From a virus, in IMG/VR virus record IMGVR_UViG_3300034418_009035, positions 1-42,048 of that record: a stretch of DNA of 42,048 nt. One strand, written 5' to 3'. Below, piece by piece: positions 1 to 8,264 of the stretch (positions within the stretch are counted from its first letter, which is position 1; each line of letters begins with the position of its first letter). Position numbers and translations under genes: made by a program. The notes beneath the pieces were generated by a model. That model searched no databases, was not told where the DNA came from, and saw only the letters and a program-made list of their open reading frames with translations.

Positions 1-3000
1 GACGTTGAAATGGCGTACAATACGCGCTTTGCTGATATGTCAGACGAAGAGCAAAATCGCTGGTTTCCGAATATTGTTCAAACCGACCTGAGCGTTAGCT
101 TGACAAACGCGGCGAGTTGGCAGACTCAAACAACGGAAACCGACAGCACCGGGATAATCGTTGATATAACCTTCCCGTCTCTCGTTGGGTACAACAGCGC
201 CAGCGGTGCAAAATATTCGGTTTCGGTCAACTTCGAAATACAGTACAGGCCGACAGGATCAAGCGATTGGATACCTTTCGCTAAGGAAGAGACGGATTTG
301 AGCGCGGGCAGTTTGGATACATTGACCCAAAGTAGATTCAATCACACAAGCAGTCGAGTAGGATCGAAGATTTACGCTATAGGTGGTGCTATTTCTGCAG
401 TGGCGCACACTACAAGCATCGAAGAATATGATATAGCTACAAATACATGGACAACTAAAACGGGAGTTTTGCCACAGGCTATCGAGCAACACGCGGCGGT
501 AGTGGTTGGAACGGATATTTATATTTTCGGTGGTAATACAGTAGTAGCGAATCAGAATAAGGTTTATAAGTATGATACTGTAGCTGATAGCGTTAGCACT
601 TTAGCCGATATGCCAGCGTCACTAACAGGTGTGCAAGCTATACAGGTTAAAAACGGTAGCTTTTCAAATCTGATTTTCGTCTATGGTGGCTTCAATGGTA
701 CAAACGCAGTAGCAGTCCTTTATGCTTACTCAATCAGCGGTAACAGTTGGACGACCATCACGCCAAGTTACACAGGATCAGGTAACGCTAGTTTAAGGTA
801 TAGAACGCTAGGCGCTATATTCCAAAGTAACGAGGATCGAAACTCGTTCGTCATTGCAGGTGGGCTACTACAAGACGGAAGCACAGCGACAGCTAATTAT
901 TTAGGCGTTCAAATCGGGGGCACAAGTGCAAGCCCCACTGCGCTAGTTTACACAGCAGATGAAAAGATAAACCTGCCTGAAGCGCGTTACTTCCACGCAG
1001 TAGCAGAGGACGCGAGCGATCCGGGGCAGGTATATTTCGCAGGTGGTATAACTGGCGGAGGATATAGTGATGAGGTAATCAAGTCGCAAACTCACTACCC
1101 ATATGCCAGCAGTAAATTAACCGACACGATGGACGTTAGCAGGGCGGGGCTCGGATTCAATGAGCAAGGCGGTACATTGTTCATTGACGGTGGCACAAGT
1201 AACGGAAGTACGGCGCTTAATACAATGCTTTCAAGTGATAACGCCTCAAAGACAATCACAGGCGCTACAGCTACGACTTTGCGAAAGAGTTACAGAATCG
1301 AAGGCTTAACCGCCGATCAGTACGATGTTAGGATTAGGCGAACGACTGCGGATAGCTCAAGCAATTACATTCAAGACGTAGCAACGTGGACAGCAATTAG
1401 AAGTATTAAGTCTAGCGATGCGGTGACTTTCCCCTACGCTAAGACGGTTGCGCTACGTATCAAGGCCAGCGAGCAGTTAAATGGCGTACTTGACAGCTTC
1501 AATTTCATTTCTGAGACTTACCTACCTGTCTACTCTGGTGGCAATTGGGTAACGCAGAAAACACGCAATCCAGCATGGGCTTATAGCTATGTACTTCGCG
1601 GAATCGCGGCGAAAGAAGCGCTGGCAGATGCGAAAGTTGATACAACTTCGATTTCCGATTGGGCGACGAACTGTGACAGCGATAATTTCTACTATGACAA
1701 GGTTTGGGAGAGCGAGACGGTGTCGCAGGACATACTTCAAGAAATCGCGGCGGTAGGTCGTGCAAGCGTGTCTTATTTTGATGACAAAATAGGCGTGATT
1801 CAGGACAAAGCTATCTCGACCTATACACAGCTTTTCAGCCCTCGAAATATAGTCAAGAATAGCTTCGTAGGAAGCAAAGCGTTCACCGAAGTTCCGCACG
1901 CGCTCAAGGTTAGATTTAAAAACAGCGAGCAGGATTATATCGAGGATGAGCGCGTTGTTTATCGCGATGGATACAATGCTGACGGCTCAGGCGGTAATAC
2001 GATAGCAACGAATATCGAGGAAATAACGTATCCAGGTATTACGACTTCCGATCAAGTTTACAGGCGGGCCCGTTATGATTTAGCTGTCGGCGTGCTTCGT
2101 CCTGAGATATTCAGTTTCAAAACTCCATTCGCTCATCTCGTAGCTACGCGAGGCGATAAAATCAGGCTACAGCATGACGCGGCGGTTATTGGGTTAGGCG
2201 GGGCAAGGATAACGGCGCTTGACAGTAGCGGGGGGAATATCGACGAAATAACGCTAGATAATTCTATCCAAACTTCAAGCGGTACAGACTATACAATTAG
2301 AGTAAAAGCAGAGGACGGAGACGTTTTTGAAGAGACGGTCACTGTATCTAGTACGGGCTTGAACAATGTTTTTAATATCACCACTCCATCGAACGCGACA
2401 GGCAGTTATGCGGTCGGCGATCATGTTTTAGTGGGCGAAGATGGCGAAGAAGGTATCGACGCTATTATTAGCGAGATTAGATACGATTTTGACTTGATAG
2501 CGGAGATAACCGCTGTGCCTTATAACGCCGACCTATATGATGTGGACAGCGAAGCGATACCTTCTTACACGACAGTCATTACAAAGACACAAGCAGAGAT
2601 TAGAGGCGAGCCACCTTTGCCGGGTGTCGAAGCTGTTGTATCAGATGAGTTTGTAATGATTCGCGGTGCTGGTGGTAGTTTGTCGCCAGCGATCAAGATT
2701 GATATAACGCCTTTCAACGGTACGGGCGGTGTGCCTGCCTTTATCCAAGCGAGAGCGCGAAGGACTGACGATACAAACGGCAATTTTGTCTACTCGCCTC
2801 AAGCTAACGCGGAAGATAATACAGTTAAAATACCAGAGGTTGAGGAAGGCGCTACATATGACGTATATGTGCGCTACGTAAGCAAAGATTTTAGAGCGGG
2901 GCCGTGGGGGTTGGCTCAAGCAGGGCACACCGTAACAGGAAAAAGCACGCTACCGCCTGACGTTTCAAACTTCGCTATCACTTTTCAAAATACAGGCTTT

Positions 3001-4242
3001 TTACTGACTTGGGACACTGTTACCGTTCCAGACTTCAAGGAATATATTGTCAAGGTAGGCGCTTCTTGGAGCGCGGGTACTATTGTTGCTACGACAAAGA
3101 CAAATGAGCTTTTTGTGGACGCTACGTCGAGCGGTAGCTATAACTATCACGTGAAGGCGGTAGATGATAGCGTAAACTCTAACGAAAGCGAGACAGAGGC
3201 GACTTTAAGCTTTACAGTTAACGCGCCTGGCACGCCTCAAAACTTGAGCGGTCAGAGTAGACAGGGAACAGCGTTGCTGAGTTGGACAAGCCCTGCTTTT
3301 TCTTCGCCTCGTCGCGAGTATGGAGTGCGCTTCTATAAAATCTACCGCTCTTTGAGTTCTGAAACTTTCTCAAACGCTACTTTGATTGCTGAGAGTGAAA
3401 CGACTACTTATGCGTATCAAGAGGCGAGCGCAGGGACTTATAAATACTATATTAGTGCTGTTTGTTTTGGTGGGAATGAGTCAGCAACGCCAGCAAGTAT
3501 TGAGCTTGAAGTCGATGACTCTGTCAACTTTATTTTGCAAAGCACTACTACTGACACTGATTTTACAGCCGGAACAGCTACAGGGTTGAGCTATGAATTG
3601 AGCGGTGTTTATCCGTTGATACCGACAACACCATGGCAGACTGTACACAGTAACAACAGCTGGACAAGCGTGCAGGATCAGATTGACGCAGGGTATACGT
3701 ATTTTGTTCAGCCGACCAGCACAACTGGAAGCAGTTACGAAAGAGTTGTCGATTTAGGCGTTCAACTTGGAAACGGAAAGATAACAGTAACGCAGTCCCA
3801 AACAGCGATTGAAGGCACTTTGACTACTGATGTTACTATCAGCGTAAGCAAAGACAATGTAAGCTATACAGACTATTTAAACCCTGTCGATTTGCAATTG
3901 GTTGTGACAGGCTTTAGGTATGTGAAAGTGCTTTTTCAGTATAGCGGAGACGGTACGACGATTGCTAGATTGAACAGCGTTACAATCACTGTTAACGCGA
4001 AGCCGATCCAAGAAACTGGAACGGGAACAACGGGCGCAGGTGGAAGCGTTACAGTAACACCAATCTTGAGTTATAATGTATTCGCTTCTGTGATTGTAAC
4101 TCCATCGAGCGGTGGGGCTACCGCATTGCTTGGGTATGCGGATTTGACAAACGAGCCGACTAGCTTCGATGCTTACGTGATAAACACAAGCGGAGTTGGA
4201 CAGGTAGGCGAAACTTTTAGCTATGTTATCATTGGATATTAA
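1..4242 (+). CDS. J: Tail tip / host-specificity protein J with inserted kelch propeller (5' end outside window)
   Basis: Lambda J-like protein that forms the tail tip and contacts the host receptor. The frame is open through base 1, and the first residues already match the middle of J proteins, so the N-terminus lies left of the window; the ATG at 10 is probably internal. Counting from that ATG: a J core strand region at about 27-90, a six-repeat kelch domain at about 103-410, then the J core resumes (SYRIEGLTADQYDVRIRR at about 427, the NPAWAYSYVL segment at 521). Further on are a baseplate-hub-like region to about 850, two fibronectin-III-like domains (about 982-1072 and 1074-1170) and a beta-rich C-terminus. 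It is followed closely by the tail fibre gene. The J assignment is family knowledge from motif resemblance; the kelch insertion is read directly from the repeats. Confidence 0.88.
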   Translation, partial: DVEMAYNTRFADMSDEEQNRWFPNIVQTDLSVSLTNAASWQTQTTETDSTGIIVDITFPSLVGYNSASGAKYSVSVNFEIQYRPTGSSDWIPFAKEETDLSAGSLDTLTQSRFNHTSSRVGSKIYAIGGAISAVAHTTSIEEYDIATNTWTTKTGVLPQAIEQHAAVVVGTDIYIFGGNTVVANQNKVYKYDTVADSVSTLADMPASLTGVQAIQVKNGSFSNLIFVYGGFNGTNAVAVLYAYSISGNSWTTITPSYTGSGNASLRYRTLGAIFQSNEDRNSFVIAGGLLQDGSTATANYLGVQIGGTSASPTALVYTADEKINLPEARYFHAVAEDASDPGQVYFAGGITGGGYSDEVIKSQTHYPYASSKLTDTMDVSRAGLGFNEQGGTLFIDGGTSNGSTALNTMLSSDNASKTITGATATTLRKSYRIEGLTADQYDVRIRRTTADSSSNYIQDVATWTAIRSIKSSDAVTFPYAKTVALRIKASEQLNGVLDSFNFISETYLPVYSGGNWVTQKTRNPAWAYSYVLRGIAAKEALADAKVDTTSISDWATNCDSDNFYYDKVWESETVSQDILQEIAAVGRASVSYFDDKIGVIQDKAISTYTQLFSPRNIVKNSFVGSKAFTEVPHALKVRFKNSEQDYIEDERVVYRDGYNADGSGGNTIATNIEEITYPGITTSDQVYRRARYDLAVGVLRPEIFSFKTPFAHLVATRGDKIRLQHDAAVIGLGGARITALDSSGGNIDEITLDNSIQTSSGTDYTIRVKAEDGDVFEETVTVSSTGLNNVFNITTPSNATGSYAVGDHVLVGEDGEEGIDAIISEIRYDFDLIAEITAVPYNADLYDVDSEAIPSYTTVITKTQAEIRGEPPLPGVEAVVSDEFVMIRGAGGSLSPAIKIDITPFNGTGGVPAFIQARARRTDDTNGNFVYSPQANAEDNTVKIPEVEEGATYDVYVRYVSKDFRAGPWGLAQAGHTVTGKSTLPPDVSNFAITFQNTGFLLTWDTVTVPDFKEYIVKVGASWSAGTIVATTKTNELFVDATSSGSYNYHVKAVDDSVNSNESETEATLSFTVNAPGTPQNLSGQSRQGTALLSWTSPAFSSPRREYGVRFYKIYRSLSSETFSNATLIAESETTTYAYQEASAGTYKYYISAVCFGGNESATPASIELEVDDSVNFILQSTTTDTDFTAGTATGLSYELSGVYPLIPTTPWQTVHSNNSWTSVQDQIDAGYTYFVQPTSTTGSSYERVVDLGVQLGNGKITVTQSQTAIEGTLTTDVTISVSKDNVSYTDYLNPVDLQLVVTGFRYVKVLFQYSGDGTTIARLNSVTITVNAKPIQETGTGTTGAGGSVTVTPILSYNVFASVIVTPSSGGATALLGYADLTNEPTSFDAYVINTSGVGQVGETFSYVIIGY
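316..1240 (+). other. Kelch-repeat domain inside J (six blades)
   Basis: Six kelch-like repeats can be read, each with a hydrophobic strand, a GG pair and, where conserved, an aromatic/Trp before the next blade: IYAIGG...NTWTT, IYIFGG, LIFVYGG...NSWTT, SFVIAGG, VYFAGG and LFIDGG. Residues before the domain (SSDWIPF) and after it (KTITGATATTLRKSYRI) read as the two halves of one J core segment, so this looks like a domain inserted into a loop. Kelch propellers often bind glycans or proteins; receptor binding is inferred. Confidence 0.8.
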
Positions 4243-4251
4243 GGGAAAGAT

Positions 4252-6288
4252 ATGGCAGTAACATACGATTTTCAAACGCCAGGAGTGAGCACGAGCGCGG
4301 CGGATACTCAGGAAGATATCCGAAACATTGCTGAAATGTCATGGGTTTGGCATGTGAATGCTTCACAGCACACTCTTACAAATAAGCCTACAGGGCTCAT
4401 TGAAGCTTTTTATGATAGTACTGTTGATTTTACATCCAGCATACCTGCTTACGGCTATCAGAATTATTACTCTCTCAAGGCTTTTGACGGGACTAATTTG
4501 GGAAATGTAAATTTCATGCAGTTATTTGTTCACAATGACGGAGCTGTTCTGAGTAATACTGTAGGGACGAGAGGTCAAGAATTTATATCAATGGGGGCCA
4601 CTGCTGGTTATTCATGTCAAAGTTTAGCACCTTGGACCATAAATGCAGACGTTGGAAATTCTGGAACAACTACCTATGATCCTATTTTAGCATTTCAAAA
4701 TCAGTCAGTGGAACGCGCCCGAATCTACACAGACACCAGCGACAGCCACAAACTGAAATTTGACGTTGGTGGTAGTGATCAGATGGTGATTGACTCTTCG
4801 GGCAATGTCGGGATTGGTGAATCATCGCCAGACGATCTTTTACACATCAAAAATTCTTCAGCAGGTTCTAACGCAGGACTACGACTAGAAAACGCTGATC
4901 AAACTTGGGCACTGTACTGCCGAGGTTTTGACTCTGACAAATTCAAGATACAAGATATTGATGCAAACACTAGCCCATTTGCGATAGAGACAACAGCACC
5001 GAACAACACTTTGTACTTAGACAGTTCCGGGAATGTCGGGATCGGGACGAGTTCGCCTTCCGGTAAGCTAGACGTAAACACTGGAGTGATGAGCGGTAAT
5101 GTCAAGATTGGTAATTTTGATAATGTAAACAATGGAAACAATACCGCGCAATTTGGAAACGGTACAAAACTAGAATTTATAGCAGACACAAATCCAAAAT
5201 ATTCACAGCATGATCCTTATACAGTTGCTTACGTAAAAGCAGAATATAGTGGTTCTGGAGCAGATACGACTTCAGGCGACACTGATTTAGTTTTTGCAAC
5301 CTATGACGGTTTTGCAGCAACTGCAAATGGTGTACTTTCTGAAAAAATGCGAATCAAGGCAGACGGCAATGTCGGGATTGGGACTAGTTCGCCAGCTCAA
5401 GCTTTCTCAGTAGTAGCCAACAATAGCGCAGAAATAGCGAAATTTTCCGATGCTAACTCGAATCAGATATTTTACCTTCAAGCAGATAATGATGGAAATG
5501 GTCAACTAATCCTAAATAGAAACGCTGGAGCAGACACAGCGTTTATTGTTGAAACTTCCGGCAATGTCGGGATTGGAACGAGTTCGCCAGCAGGGACGAT
5601 TGAAGCATCTGACACAAATGCTAGAGTTTACATTACATCTGATTCAAGCAACAATTCTACTCTAACTTTTAGAAATTCTAGTTATTATTGGAATACTCTT
5701 TTGTCTGGCGCGACAGGTTCGTATAGTTTGTATAACGGAAGCGTAAGAATGTCGATTGATTCTTCCGGCAACGTAGAAGTCAACACAGGCAACTTAGTCA
5801 TCGGCACATCCGGCAAAGGTATCGACTTTTCAGCGACTTCTGGAACTGGTACGAGTGAGCTTTTGGATGATTATGAGGAAGGGACTTTTACGCCCACACT
5901 CACAACAACTGGTACAGGTTTTAGTTCTGTTACATATGACGCATCAGTTTCAGGAAGTTATACAAAAGTCGGAAGAAAAGTTTTTTTCACTTTGTTTATG
6001 GGGACTGATGCAATTACAAAAGGGAGTGCTAGTGGTGGTATAACCGTTGGTGGGCTACCTTTTACATCTAATTCAACTCTTGGCGTAGGTAGGTCAGTTG
6101 TTAGGTTGACAGCTTCAAATTTTTTAGCAGATGCCCCGATTGTTGGAACAATAACAGAGAACACAAGTTATATTCAACTTTCAAAAAGAGCTACTTCCGT
6201 TTCAGGTGACACAGCTTTGCAAGTTGCTGATATTGGAACAGGAGCAAACGCTAATTTTATGAGCATATCAGGAAGTTATCAAATTTAA
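4252..6288 (+). CDS. Tail fibre protein with NVGIGTSSP repeats
   Basis: A 678-residue fibre/adhesin-like protein. The motif SGNVGIGTSSP, typical of trimeric phage fibres and bacterial adhesins, recurs near residues 184, 260, 371 and 437, with a degenerate copy (SSGNVEVNTG) near 504, separated by variable beta-rich segments. The C-terminal part from about 540 (LDDYEEGTFTPTLTTTGTG ... GLPFTSNS ... SGSYQI) resembles a fibre tip domain seen at the end of many aquatic phage fibres. No S74 autochaperone motif is evident. The start at 4252 is preceded by a GGGAAAG site and sits 9 bases after the J stop, suggesting co-expression with J. Receptor or glycan binding is inferred from position and architecture. 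Confidence 0.8.
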   Translation: MAVTYDFQTPGVSTSAADTQEDIRNIAEMSWVWHVNASQHTLTNKPTGLIEAFYDSTVDFTSSIPAYGYQNYYSLKAFDGTNLGNVNFMQLFVHNDGAVLSNTVGTRGQEFISMGATAGYSCQSLAPWTINADVGNSGTTTYDPILAFQNQSVERARIYTDTSDSHKLKFDVGGSDQMVIDSSGNVGIGESSPDDLLHIKNSSAGSNAGLRLENADQTWALYCRGFDSDKFKIQDIDANTSPFAIETTAPNNTLYLDSSGNVGIGTSSPSGKLDVNTGVMSGNVKIGNFDNVNNGNNTAQFGNGTKLEFIADTNPKYSQHDPYTVAYVKAEYSGSGADTTSGDTDLVFATYDGFAATANGVLSEKMRIKADGNVGIGTSSPAQAFSVVANNSAEIAKFSDANSNQIFYLQADNDGNGQLILNRNAGADTAFIVETSGNVGIGTSSPAGTIEASDTNARVYITSDSSNNSTLTFRNSSYYWNTLLSGATGSYSLYNGSVRMSIDSSGNVEVNTGNLVIGTSGKGIDFSATSGTGTSELLDDYEEGTFTPTLTTTGTGFSSVTYDASVSGSYTKVGRKVFFTLFMGTDAITKGSASGGITVGGLPFTSNSTLGVGRSVVRLTASNFLADAPIVGTITENTSYIQLSKRATSVSGDTALQVADIGTGANANFMSISGSYQI

Positions 6289-6301
6289 AGGAGAGCTAAT
6301 A

Positions 6302-6613
6302 ATGGCAATTACAATTGAAGAAATTGAAGATCAAATCGAAATAACTGAGACAGGACACGTACAAGTGCGATGCCGGAAAATCGTAAAAGATGACGGCGTG
6401 GTTATCGCTAGCAATGTACTGAGCAGGAAAGTTATTTCGCCAGGAGACGATTACAGCGCAGAGAGTGCAAAGGTCCAGGCTATTTGCACTGCTGTTCATA
6501 CTCAAGAAGTTATTGACGCTTATCTAGCAAGCTTGCCTCAGCCAGAAGAGGAAGTAGAGGAAGCAGAGGAAGAAGAGAAGCCAGCAGATAAAGCAGAGGA
6601 GCCAGTAGAATGA
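6302..6613 (+). CDS. Small conserved phage protein with acidic tail
   Basis: A 103-residue protein. Residues 1-78 contain the pattern ETGHVQVRCRKIVKDDG ... SPGDDYSAES ... VQAICTAVHTQEVIDAY, which I recognise as a small protein often found just after fibre genes; its function is not established to my knowledge. Residues 80-103 are almost entirely Glu, Lys, Pro and Ala. The ribosome site AAAGGAGAGC lies about 8 bases before the ATG, and the stop overlaps the next start (ATGA). A virion or fibre-accessory role is a guess from position. Confidence 0.7.
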   Translation: MAITIEEIEDQIEITETGHVQVRCRKIVKDDGVVIASNVLSRKVISPGDDYSAESAKVQAICTAVHTQEVIDAYLASLPQPEEEVEEAEEEEKPADKAEEPVE

Positions 6614-6792
6614 AAAAATTTACATTACCAGAATTGACAGAACAAGATTTGCAAGCGTTGTCACAAGTGCTTGAAGATTACATCAGAAGCGAATCCAATC
6701 AGGGACGCGCTAGAATTGCAAGCTTGAAGACTGCGCCGATTCTAAACGCTATCAATTGCGTGCAGGAAGTTAAGAAAGACGAAGACGAATGA
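6610..6792 (+). CDS. Hypothetical 60-residue protein
   Basis: Starts in a 4-base ATGA overlap with the preceding gene, so it is probably translationally coupled to it. The sequence (LPELTEQDLQALSQVLEDYIRSES) looks like a short helical protein with amphipathic segments and an acidic C-terminus (KKDEDE). No membrane segment and no cysteine pair. I do not recognise a family. It is the last gene before a promoter-like gap, so it probably ends the tail transcription unit. Confidence 0.6.
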   Translation: MKKFTLPELTEQDLQALSQVLEDYIRSESNQGRARIASLKTAPILNAINCVQEVKKDEDE

Positions 6793-6854
6793 TGCTTGTT
6801 GGAATCAAAGAAAAGCGAGTTATCTAGCTTTAAAGTTTGCCTTATCTGAAATAG

Positions 6855-6862
6855 TGTACAAT
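6855..6862 (+). promoter_or_regulatory. Promoter -10 element for the lysis-type cassette
   Basis: TGTACAAT gives a -10 box (TACAAT) with a TG directly upstream, in the gap between 6792 and the lysis-type genes. TTGCCT at 6837 is a possible -35, but with only 14 bases of spacing. The embedded palindrome TGTACA is the same core as the operators at 19980-20170, so this promoter might be under the same regulator (inference). Confidence 0.45.
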
Positions 6863-6877
6863 ATATAAAACATAATA

Positions 6878-6896
6878 GGGACGGGCTACCCGTCTC
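6878..6896 (+). other. 8-bp hairpin at the expected 5' end of the lysis mRNA
   Basis: GGGACGGG, loop CTA, CCCGTCTC: an 8-base-pair stem including one G-U pair. It lies about 10 bases past the probable transcription start and is not followed by a T-run, so it is not a normal terminator. A 5' stabilising or regulatory hairpin is the likeliest reading. Confidence 0.5.
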
Positions 6897-6931
6897 AATT
6901 GTCACTATAGCTTATGAAGATGAGGCACAGA

Positions 6932-7066
6932 ATGAAGAAATCGCAAGCTTTCAAACAAAAATCAAGTACACAGGTACAAGCACAGTCAAAAGCACAAAGC
7001 GCACCAACTAGAGCAGAAGCTAGAGCAGAAGCTAGAGCAAAAGTTAAGGCGGTGCGTGATGCCTAA
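6932..7066 (+). CDS. Small basic Ala/Arg/Gln-rich protein
   Basis: A 44-residue ORF starting MKKSQAFKQK, rich in Gln, Ala, Lys and Arg, with an imperfect repeat (RAEARAEARAK) near the end. A GAGG site lies 6 bases before the ATG at 6932; an in-frame ATG at 6914 is possible but less well placed. The 3' end overlaps the next gene by 8 bases in another frame. No family is recognised; composition suggests a soluble, helical or disordered, nucleic-acid- or membrane-surface-binding peptide. It opens the lysis-type cassette. Confidence 0.5.
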   Translation: MKKSQAFKQKSSTQVQAQSKAQSAPTRAEARAEARAKVKAVRDA

Positions 7067-7355
7067 CGAGTACAATCCACAGGAAGAGATTTCAAATCTA
7101 ACGCGCACGCTCAGGTGGGCGATAGGGATAGCGGTTGCCTTGTCTGTCACGCTTCACGGTTGGAGTTATCGCGCGTTTTCTGAGTTGGCTATCGAAAAAC
7201 TTGACAGGAAAGAGTTTGAAAGCTTTAGGGATAAGCAAGAGCGCAAGCACGACTTGACTCGACAGACTTTAACCGACCTATCGAAGAGCATAACGCGCAT
7301 TGAAGTTCTGCTTGATTTGCTTTTAAAAGAGGGGCGCAAGAATGAAAAAGAATGA
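7059..7355 (+). CDS. Small membrane protein with one TM segment (lysis cassette)
   Basis: A 98-residue protein. One hydrophobic segment at about residues 19-37 (WAIGIAVALSVTLHGW) is followed by a charged helical region (KLDRKEFESFRDKQERKHDLTR) and a heptad-like C-terminus ending in Lys/Glu. ATG at 7059 is preceded by AAGGC; a GTG one codon upstream is also possible. It overlaps both neighbours. Topology (short N-terminus, one TM, coiled coil) fits an i-spanin or holin-accessory protein, but no diagnostic motif is present, so the function is inferred only from its place beside the DPBB-like protein and 3TM holin. Confidence 0.65.
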   Translation: MPNEYNPQEEISNLTRTLRWAIGIAVALSVTLHGWSYRAFSELAIEKLDRKEFESFRDKQERKHDLTRQTLTDLSKSITRIEVLLDLLLKEGRKNEKE

Positions 7356-7893
7356 AATCTTTACGATGGACAATTTACGCGCTAGCACTTTTATTGATAA
7401 AACATTTGCAACTGGTGAAGGGTATAGCGAAGAGAACCAGAAAAAAGCGGTCGCGCTTCCTTGTCGTGGGGCTTTGAAAAAATGGGTTAAACTTATACTT
7501 CCTGGATACGGCGAAACGCTTGTGCAATGTCTTGATGTTGGGCCTTATCTTTGGTGGGATGACGATTTTATTTACAAGGGGAAGCGCCCGTTAGTTGAAT
7601 CATACTTCTACAACAAAAAGCATTTTCCAAGTGAGCGCAAAGGAAGCCGTGAGCGGTGGGATCGAATCAGCTTTCGAGGTAAAATCCCGTCGAGTCGTGC
7701 AAGCGTTGATTTGACGCCGCCTGTATGGAAGGATTTGGGCGTTACTCCTGAGATTTTGAAAAACGAGTTTAACGCATCAAGCTATAAAATGCTCAGTGTT
7801 AACAATATGATTATGGAATGGTTTGTCGATCCGAAAGAAAGCGAAGTGCCGGATTGGCTCGATACGGGCTATGAAGATAGGTTTAAAAAATGA
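7342..7893 (+). CDS. RlpA/DPBB-like putative cell-wall lytic protein
   Basis: A 183-residue protein whose core resembles a double-psi beta-barrel: VQCLDVGPYLWWDDDF at about 61-76, then ASVDLTPPVWKDLGV at about 120-134, parallel to the D-x-GP ... IDLS-x-A ... LG pattern of RlpA-type lytic transglycosylases and related phage proteins. The two halves are separated by a charged insertion of about 40 residues (RPLVESYFYNKKHF...). It overlaps its upstream neighbour by 14 bases and is followed by a 3TM holin-like gene, as expected of an endolysin. No other endolysin is visible in the window. Assignment rests on two motifs and context. Confidence 0.6.
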   Translation: MKKNEIFTMDNLRASTFIDKTFATGEGYSEENQKKAVALPCRGALKKWVKLILPGYGETLVQCLDVGPYLWWDDDFIYKGKRPLVESYFYNKKHFPSERKGSRERWDRISFRGKIPSSRASVDLTPPVWKDLGVTPEILKNEFNASSYKMLSVNNMIMEWFVDPKESEVPDWLDTGYEDRFKK

Positions 7894-8264
7894 GTTTTTG
7901 GAAATTGCCGATAATTGGTGACGTGGTTGGCATGATAGGCGATAGCCTTAACGCTAGGCGTAGGAGAAGGCAGACCAGACTTGAAGCTGAAATCAAAGCG
8001 CATGAGAAGCAGTTAGAGCAGGATATTAGCTGGGAAGCGTTGCAGGCTCGGAACGCGGCAAATAGCCTCAAAGATGAATACTTAACTATTGTCTTAACTC
8101 TTCCCTTGATTGCTTCGTTTATTCCCCCACTTGTCCCGTATGTCGAGGAAGGTTTCAAAGCATTAGAGCAAATGCCGGTATGGTATAGGGCTAGTTTGGG
8201 GGTTGTTATAGCGTCCGCCTTCGGTGTGAAAAGTTTTGTTAGTTTGATGGGATTGAAGAAGTGA
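7890..8264 (+). CDS. 3TM-type holin-like protein
   Basis: A 124-residue protein. After an amphipathic, Arg-rich N-terminus (NARRRRRQTRLEAEIKAHEKQ) come hydrophobic segments at about 65-84 (EYLTIVLTLPLIASFIPPLV) and 102-119 (RASLGVVIASAFGVKSFV), with the pattern LPLIASFIP ... YVEEGF ... MPVWYRASLGVV that I associate with the '3TM holin' family of gene-transfer agents and phages. It begins in an ATGA overlap with the DPBB-like gene. Expected role: forming lesions in the inner membrane so that the lytic enzyme reaches the wall. Confidence 0.72.
   Translation: MSFWKLPIIGDVVGMIGDSLNARRRRRQTRLEAEIKAHEKQLEQDISWEALQARNAANSLKDEYLTIVLTLPLIASFIPPLVPYVEEGFKALEQMPVWYRASLGVVIASAFGVKSFVSLMGLKK

Noticed and set aside
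1522-1899. Minus-strand ORF of 125 codons within J
   Set aside because: Antisense to the middle of J, no ribosome site, no motif; a shadow of the strong coding frame.
3877-4275. Minus-strand ORF of 132 codons across the J end and fibre start
   Set aside because: Opposite to two convincing genes; composition Cys/Ser/Arg-rich as in antisense shadows.
4801-5590. Diversity-generating retroelement variable region or CRISPR-like array in the fibre gene
   Set aside because: Repeats are coding and unevenly spaced, no reverse transcriptase or template repeat is seen, and no cas genes occur (the Cas4-like nuclease is a phage recombination type).
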